Shown one piece after another: positions 43,218 through 46,304 of a DNA stretch of 46,304 bases. This stretch comes from JBDKJS01 sp039806065. GTDB lineage: Bacteria; Bacteroidota; Bacteroidia; AKYH767-A; 2013-40CM-41-45. The DNA lies in contig JBDKJS010000124.1 of the NCBI GenBank assembly GCA_039806065.1, positions 1 to 46,304 of the forward strand. Direction: 5' to 3'. Numbering within the stretch: position 1 is the stretch's first letter; each line of letters begins with the position of its first letter. The notes under the pieces are model-generated. The model saw only the letters and a list, made by a program, of their open reading frames with translations, did not search any database and had not been told where the DNA came from. The translations under genes and the position numbers were made by a program.

Positions 43218-44168
43218 TTATCTTATGGCTAAGCTATGATTCTCATTAGCCAATATAAAATCTTGATAGGTGGATGCAATTCCTTGGTCAAGTGTGATGG
43301 TGGGTTTCCACCCTGCTTGATTTAATTTGGTGCTATCCATCAACTTTCTAAGAGTTCCATCAGGTTTACTGGTATTGAAGGTTAATTGTCCAGTATAGCC
43401 AACAATTTGTTGAATTTTCAAAGCAAGATCTTTAATGCTGATATCAGTTCCAGAGCCTATGTTTAGAAATGATGCTTCATTGTAATGATGCATCATAAAA
43501 TAGCAAGCAGCGGCCAAGTCATCTACATGAAGAAATTCTCGGAGCGGCTTGCCAGTGCCCCATACTTCTACAGTGGGGTGGCTATTTATCTTGGCTTCAT
43601 GAATTTTACGAATTAAAGCGGGCAACACATGTGAATTTTCTAAGTGGTAGTTATCATTTGGGCCATATAAATTGGTGGGCATGCCGGCAATGAAGTTGCA
43701 ACCATATTGATGCCTATATGCTTCGCACATTTTTATACCTGTAATTTTGGCTATGGCATAAGGTTCATTGGTAGGTTCAAGGTATCCACTTAATAGTGAT
43801 TCCTCGCGCATGGGTTGTTCGCAATTTTTAGGATAGATACAAGAGCTACCTAAAAACAGTAATTTTTCAGATTGGTGAATGTAGGCTGCATGAATTACAT
43901 TTAGTTGTATGGCTAAATTGTCGTATAGGAATTCAGCTCGATAAACGTTATTTGCATTGATGCCACCTACTTTAGCGGCTGATAGAAAAATATACTCAGG
44001 TTTATATTTTTCAAAGAAGCGGTTGACGGCTTCTTGATTTCTAAGGTCCACTTCATTTCGGCTGGCAATAATAAGATTTGCATAACCTTTATTTTGAAGT
44101 AATCTAAAAATTGCAGAACCCACCATCCCTTTGTGGCCTGCCACAAAGATTCGTGAATTTTTATTCAT
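43218..44168 (-). CDS. fcl: GDP-L-fucose synthase
   Basis: Epimerises and reduces GDP-4-keto-6-deoxy-mannose to GDP-L-fucose in the cytoplasm. FVAGHKGMVGSAIFRLL (NADP-binding G-x-x-G-x-x-G type), LGSSCIYPKNCEQP with the catalytic Ser/Cys region, and NEPYAIAKITGIKMCEAYRHQYG with the YxxxK pair are all present. PTNLYGPNDNYHLENSHVLPALIRK is the usual substrate-binding stretch. The length (316) is normal. It overlaps the gmd stop by 8 nt. GDP-fucose made here would feed the GT11 enzyme. Confidence 0.95.
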   Translation of the reverse strand: MNKNSRIFVAGHKGMVGSAIFRLLQNKGYANLIIASRNEVDLRNQEAVNRFFEKYKPEYIFLSAAKVGGINANNVYRAEFLYDNLAIQLNVIHAAYIHQSEKLLFLGSSCIYPKNCEQPMREESLLSGYLEPTNEPYAIAKITGIKMCEAYRHQYGCNFIAGMPTNLYGPNDNYHLENSHVLPALIRKIHEAKINSHPTVEVWGTGKPLREFLHVDDLAAACYFMMHHYNEASFLNIGSGTDISIKDLALKIQQIVGYTGQLTFNTSKPDGTLRKLMDSTKLNQAGWKPTITLDQGIASTYQDFILANENHSLAIR

Positions 44169-45273
44169 GGTAATTAAATATCTTATGGCCTCCCTCTTTC
44201 AAGTATTTATCACGCTTAAAAAGATCAACATCGGCTGCCATCATTTCTTTTACTAGAGCTGCCAAATCATATTTTGGCATCCATCCCAATTTGGTCATTG
44301 CTTTATTAGCATCGCCAAGGAGTAAATCTACTTCGGTAGGTCTAAAGTACTTGGGGTCAATGGCCATTACCTCTTTTCCAATTGGAATTTGAAATTCTGG
44401 GTTGTTACAAGCTGAAACAATTGCCTTTTCTTCTAATCCACTTCCCTTGAAGGCCACTTCTATTCCAACTTCCGCAAATGACATTCTCAAAAACTCTCGT
44501 ACTTCAGTAGTTTTACCAGTAGCAATCACAAAGTCTTCGGGTTTTTCTTGTTGGAGGATCAAGTACATCGCCTCAACATAATCTTTGGCATGGCCCCAGT
44601 CACGTTTTGAATCTATGTTACCTAGATAGACTTTATCCTGTAAGCCAAGAGCAATTCTTGCTACGGCCCTGGTTATTTTTCTTGATACAAAAGTTTCACC
44701 TCTCAATGGTGATTCGTGATTGAATAGAATGCCATTGCAAGCATACATGTTATAAGCTTCGCGATAGTTAACGGTAATCCAATAAGCATACAGTTTAGCC
44801 ACTGCATAGGGTGATCGCGGGTAAAAAGGAGTGCGTTCACTTTGTGGTGTTTCTTGCACTAAGCCATATAGTTCGGATGTGCTAGCCTGGTAAATGCGAG
44901 TTTTATTTTCTAATTTTAAAATCCTGATGGCCTCTAATAATCTCAAGGTACCTATACCATCGGCATTGGCTGTATATTCTGGCGTGTCAAAGCTAACCTT
45001 GACGTGACTCATGGCACCAAGGTTGTAAATTTCATCAGGCTGCACCTCTTGAATGAGTCGGATTAAATTAGTTGAATCGCTCAGGTCGCCATAGTGCATT
45101 TTGAACCTAACATTTTTTTCATGTGGGTCCTGGTAAAGGTGATCAACTCGATCAGTATTAAAAAGTGAACTTCTTCTTTTTATACCATGTACTTCATAGC
45201 CTTTTTTCAAAAGAAATTCGGCTAGATAAGCCCCATCTTGTCCGGTGATTCCGGTTACTAAAGCAACTTTCAT
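44161..45273 (-). CDS. gmd: GDP-mannose 4,6-dehydratase
   Basis: First step from GDP-mannose to GDP-L-fucose, also a branch point to other 6-deoxy sugars. VTGITGQDGAYLAEFLL is the NADP site. IKRRSSLFNTDRVDHLY, YNLGAMSHVKVSF and YPRSPYAVAKLYAYW (YxxxK catalytic pair) are all typical of Gmd. FNHESPLRGETFVSRKITRAVARI follows, and the length of 370 residues is normal. It precedes fcl with an 8-nt overlap and lies behind a TATATTTG box. It is the first gene in transcription order of the polysaccharide locus on this side. Confidence 0.96.
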   Translation of the reverse strand: MKVALVTGITGQDGAYLAEFLLKKGYEVHGIKRRSSLFNTDRVDHLYQDPHEKNVRFKMHYGDLSDSTNLIRLIQEVQPDEIYNLGAMSHVKVSFDTPEYTANADGIGTLRLLEAIRILKLENKTRIYQASTSELYGLVQETPQSERTPFYPRSPYAVAKLYAYWITVNYREAYNMYACNGILFNHESPLRGETFVSRKITRAVARIALGLQDKVYLGNIDSKRDWGHAKDYVEAMYLILQQEKPEDFVIATGKTTEVREFLRMSFAEVGIEVAFKGSGLEEKAIVSACNNPEFQIPIGKEVMAIDPKYFRPTEVDLLLGDANKAMTKLGWMPKYDLAALVKEMMAADVDLFKRDKYLKEGGHKIFNYHE

Positions 45274-45338
45274 TGAGATTGATTGGTTTTCTAGGTGATT
45301 TTAAAAAGTAAATTTAGGTTGATTTTTGTTGTAAAATG

Positions 45339-45346
45339 CAAATATA
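45339..45346 (-). promoter_or_regulatory. Candidate -7 box of gmd-fcl
   Basis: Minus-strand TATATTTG fits TAnnTTTG; the predicted leader is about 60 nt. No clear -33 TTTG is present. Confidence 0.45.
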
Positions 45347-45402
45347 ACAAATAAAATCGTGGTTAAATAATACCTATTTTCGCCAATAGAACAATATACC
45401 TG

Positions 45403-45996
45403 ATGAACTCACTGGTTTTCGCCACTAACAATATGTACAAAGTGAAGGAGGCGCGGCAATTATTGCAAAACAAGTACCAATTACTCACGCTTAGAGATAT
45501 TGGCTGCGAAGAAGAATTGCCTGAAACGCAACGTACCATAGCAGGCAATGCCATGCAAAAAGCGCTTTATGTTTTCGAAAAATATGGACAAAACTGTATA
45601 GCTGATGATACCGGTCTGGAAGTGGCTGCTCTGGGGGGCAGGCCAGGAGTTTATAGTGCTAGGTATGCTGGTGCACATGCCACCGCTGAATCAAATATGC
45701 GAAAGCTACTAACAGAAATGAAGGGAGAGACCAAGCGTGATGCTTTGTTCAGAACGGTTATAGCACTTATTTTAGATGATCGAAGGTTTGCTTTTGAAGG
45801 AGTCATTGAAGGTACCATTGCTTATGAGCCCATAGGCGATGGTGGGTTTGGTTACGATCCTATTTTCGTGCCGAAGCAAAGTAATTTATCTTTTGCTCAA
45901 ATGAGTCCAGAAGAAAAAAATAAGTTGTCACACAGGGCAATTGCGGTGAATGAGCTATACAAACATTTATTATTACAACAACAATTCATTAAATAA
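45403..45996 (+). CDS. rdgB: Non-canonical purine NTP pyrophosphatase (RdgB/HAM1)
   Basis: Hydrolyses XTP, ITP and dITP to monophosphates, keeping damaged purines out of nucleic acids. VFATNNMYKVKEARQLL starts with the family SxNxxK-like motif. CIADDTGLEVAALGGRPGVYSARYAG holds the metal-binding acidic residues, and FGYDPIFVPKQS, SFAQMSPEEKNKLSHRA are the later blocks. The 197-residue length is normal. It faces away from gmd, and the next ORF begins 2 nt after its stop. Confidence 0.95.
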   Translation: MNSLVFATNNMYKVKEARQLLQNKYQLLTLRDIGCEEELPETQRTIAGNAMQKALYVFEKYGQNCIADDTGLEVAALGGRPGVYSARYAGAHATAESNMRKLLTEMKGETKRDALFRTVIALILDDRRFAFEGVIEGTIAYEPIGDGGFGYDPIFVPKQSNLSFAQMSPEEKNKLSHRAIAVNELYKHLLLQQQFIK

Positions 45997-45998
45997 TA

Positions 45999-46304
45999 TT
46001 GGAAACTTTAGATCAATTTTCAAAGGCACTTTTTTATACCCTACCTGCCATAGCCGGTATGGCAGCTCTTATTTTTATGAATAAGCAGTATTTAAAACAA
46101 AGTCGCGAACTATCCTTGATAGAAATAAAAAAACAAAATCTCAAACTTTCACTTCAAAACAAGCTGCAAGCTTATGAGCGGCTCATACTGTTGATGGAAA
46201 GAATATCTCCTAACTCATTGCTTCCAAGAATGTATAAAACTGGGAACAACGTTAGTAATTTTCAACAAGAACTCATTGCCACTATCAGGGCTGAGTTTGA
46301 GCAT
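45999..46304 (+). CDS. Conserved Bacteroidota membrane/coiled-coil protein, partial
   Basis: The frame is open to the window edge, so only 102 codons are seen. It begins at a TTG two bases after the rdgB stop (LETLDQFSKALFYTLPAIAGMAALIFM). A single membrane helix is followed by a charged helix (KQSRELSLIEIKKQNLKLSLQNKLQAYERLILLMERISP). The LQAYERLILLMERI stretch resembles a small family of uncharacterised Bacteroidota proteins, which is the basis for calling it conserved. No function is known. The TTG start is used because no ATG occurs in frame before the helix. Confidence 0.7.
   Translation, partial: METLDQFSKALFYTLPAIAGMAALIFMNKQYLKQSRELSLIEIKKQNLKLSLQNKLQAYERLILLMERISPNSLLPRMYKTGNNVSNFQQELIATIRAEFEH

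Overview
The window comes from a Bacteroidota chromosome, probably near Chitinophagales or Sphingobacteriales; the genus cannot be fixed from sequence alone. The signs are the low GC content, three large surface proteins with type IX secretion (T9SS) C-terminal sorting domains, a fused SecDF, the DUF3276, DUF4293 and DUF5683 families, and repeated promoter -7 boxes of the form TAnnTTTG. No rRNA, tRNA, CRISPR array, insertion sequence or prophage was found. Apart from two genes cut by the window edges, every large ORF looks intact.

Layout. (1) Positions 1-5268, minus strand: a tightly coupled set of GH16-like hydrolase, DUF486 membrane protein, secreted PIG-L deacetylase, an unannotated 30-residue membrane peptide and a sodium:solute symporter, which looks like an extracellular glycan-processing and uptake operon. 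(2) 5318-9655: xerD, tatA and secDF. (3) 9656-10144: a gap holding two tandem tiny ORFs for hydrophobic peptides. (4) 10145-18260: a SprB-repeat T9SS adhesin, an ABM-domain protein, a SAM hydroxide adenosyltransferase homologue, phoH, purC and a second T9SS protein. (5) 18347-25607, minus strand: a housekeeping run read as UPF0173 hydrolase, parA, parB, DUF5683, dapB, lepB, fur-like, STAS and purA. (6) 25817-26767: the divergent DUF3276 and DUF4293 genes, with a 20-bp perfect palindrome between them.

(7) 26764-45273 is a surface polysaccharide (O-antigen type) locus. gmd and fcl make GDP-L-fucose and a GT11 enzyme can use it. Wzm and Wzt form an ABC exporter, and Wzt carries a C-terminal glycan-binding type domain. 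Three further glycosyltransferases or candidates, four FkbM-type methyltransferases, one other methyltransferase and an AsnB amidotransferase would decorate the chain. A 1373-residue PKD-repeat T9SS protein is embedded in the locus. (8) 45403 to the end: rdgB and the start of a conserved coiled-coil membrane protein.

How it fits together: most of the window is conserved core (protein export and processing, chromosome partition, purine and lysine synthesis) joined to a strain-variable polysaccharide island. SecDF, LepB, T9SS cargo and an ABC-exported glycan all concern the cell surface. In Porphyromonas, T9SS cargo is attached to a special LPS; a similar link here is only a hypothesis. The most novel candidates are the three unannotated single-membrane-segment microproteins, the polysaccharide decoration module next to Wzt, and a SAM hydroxide adenosyltransferase homologue that appears to lack the family's catalytic residues.
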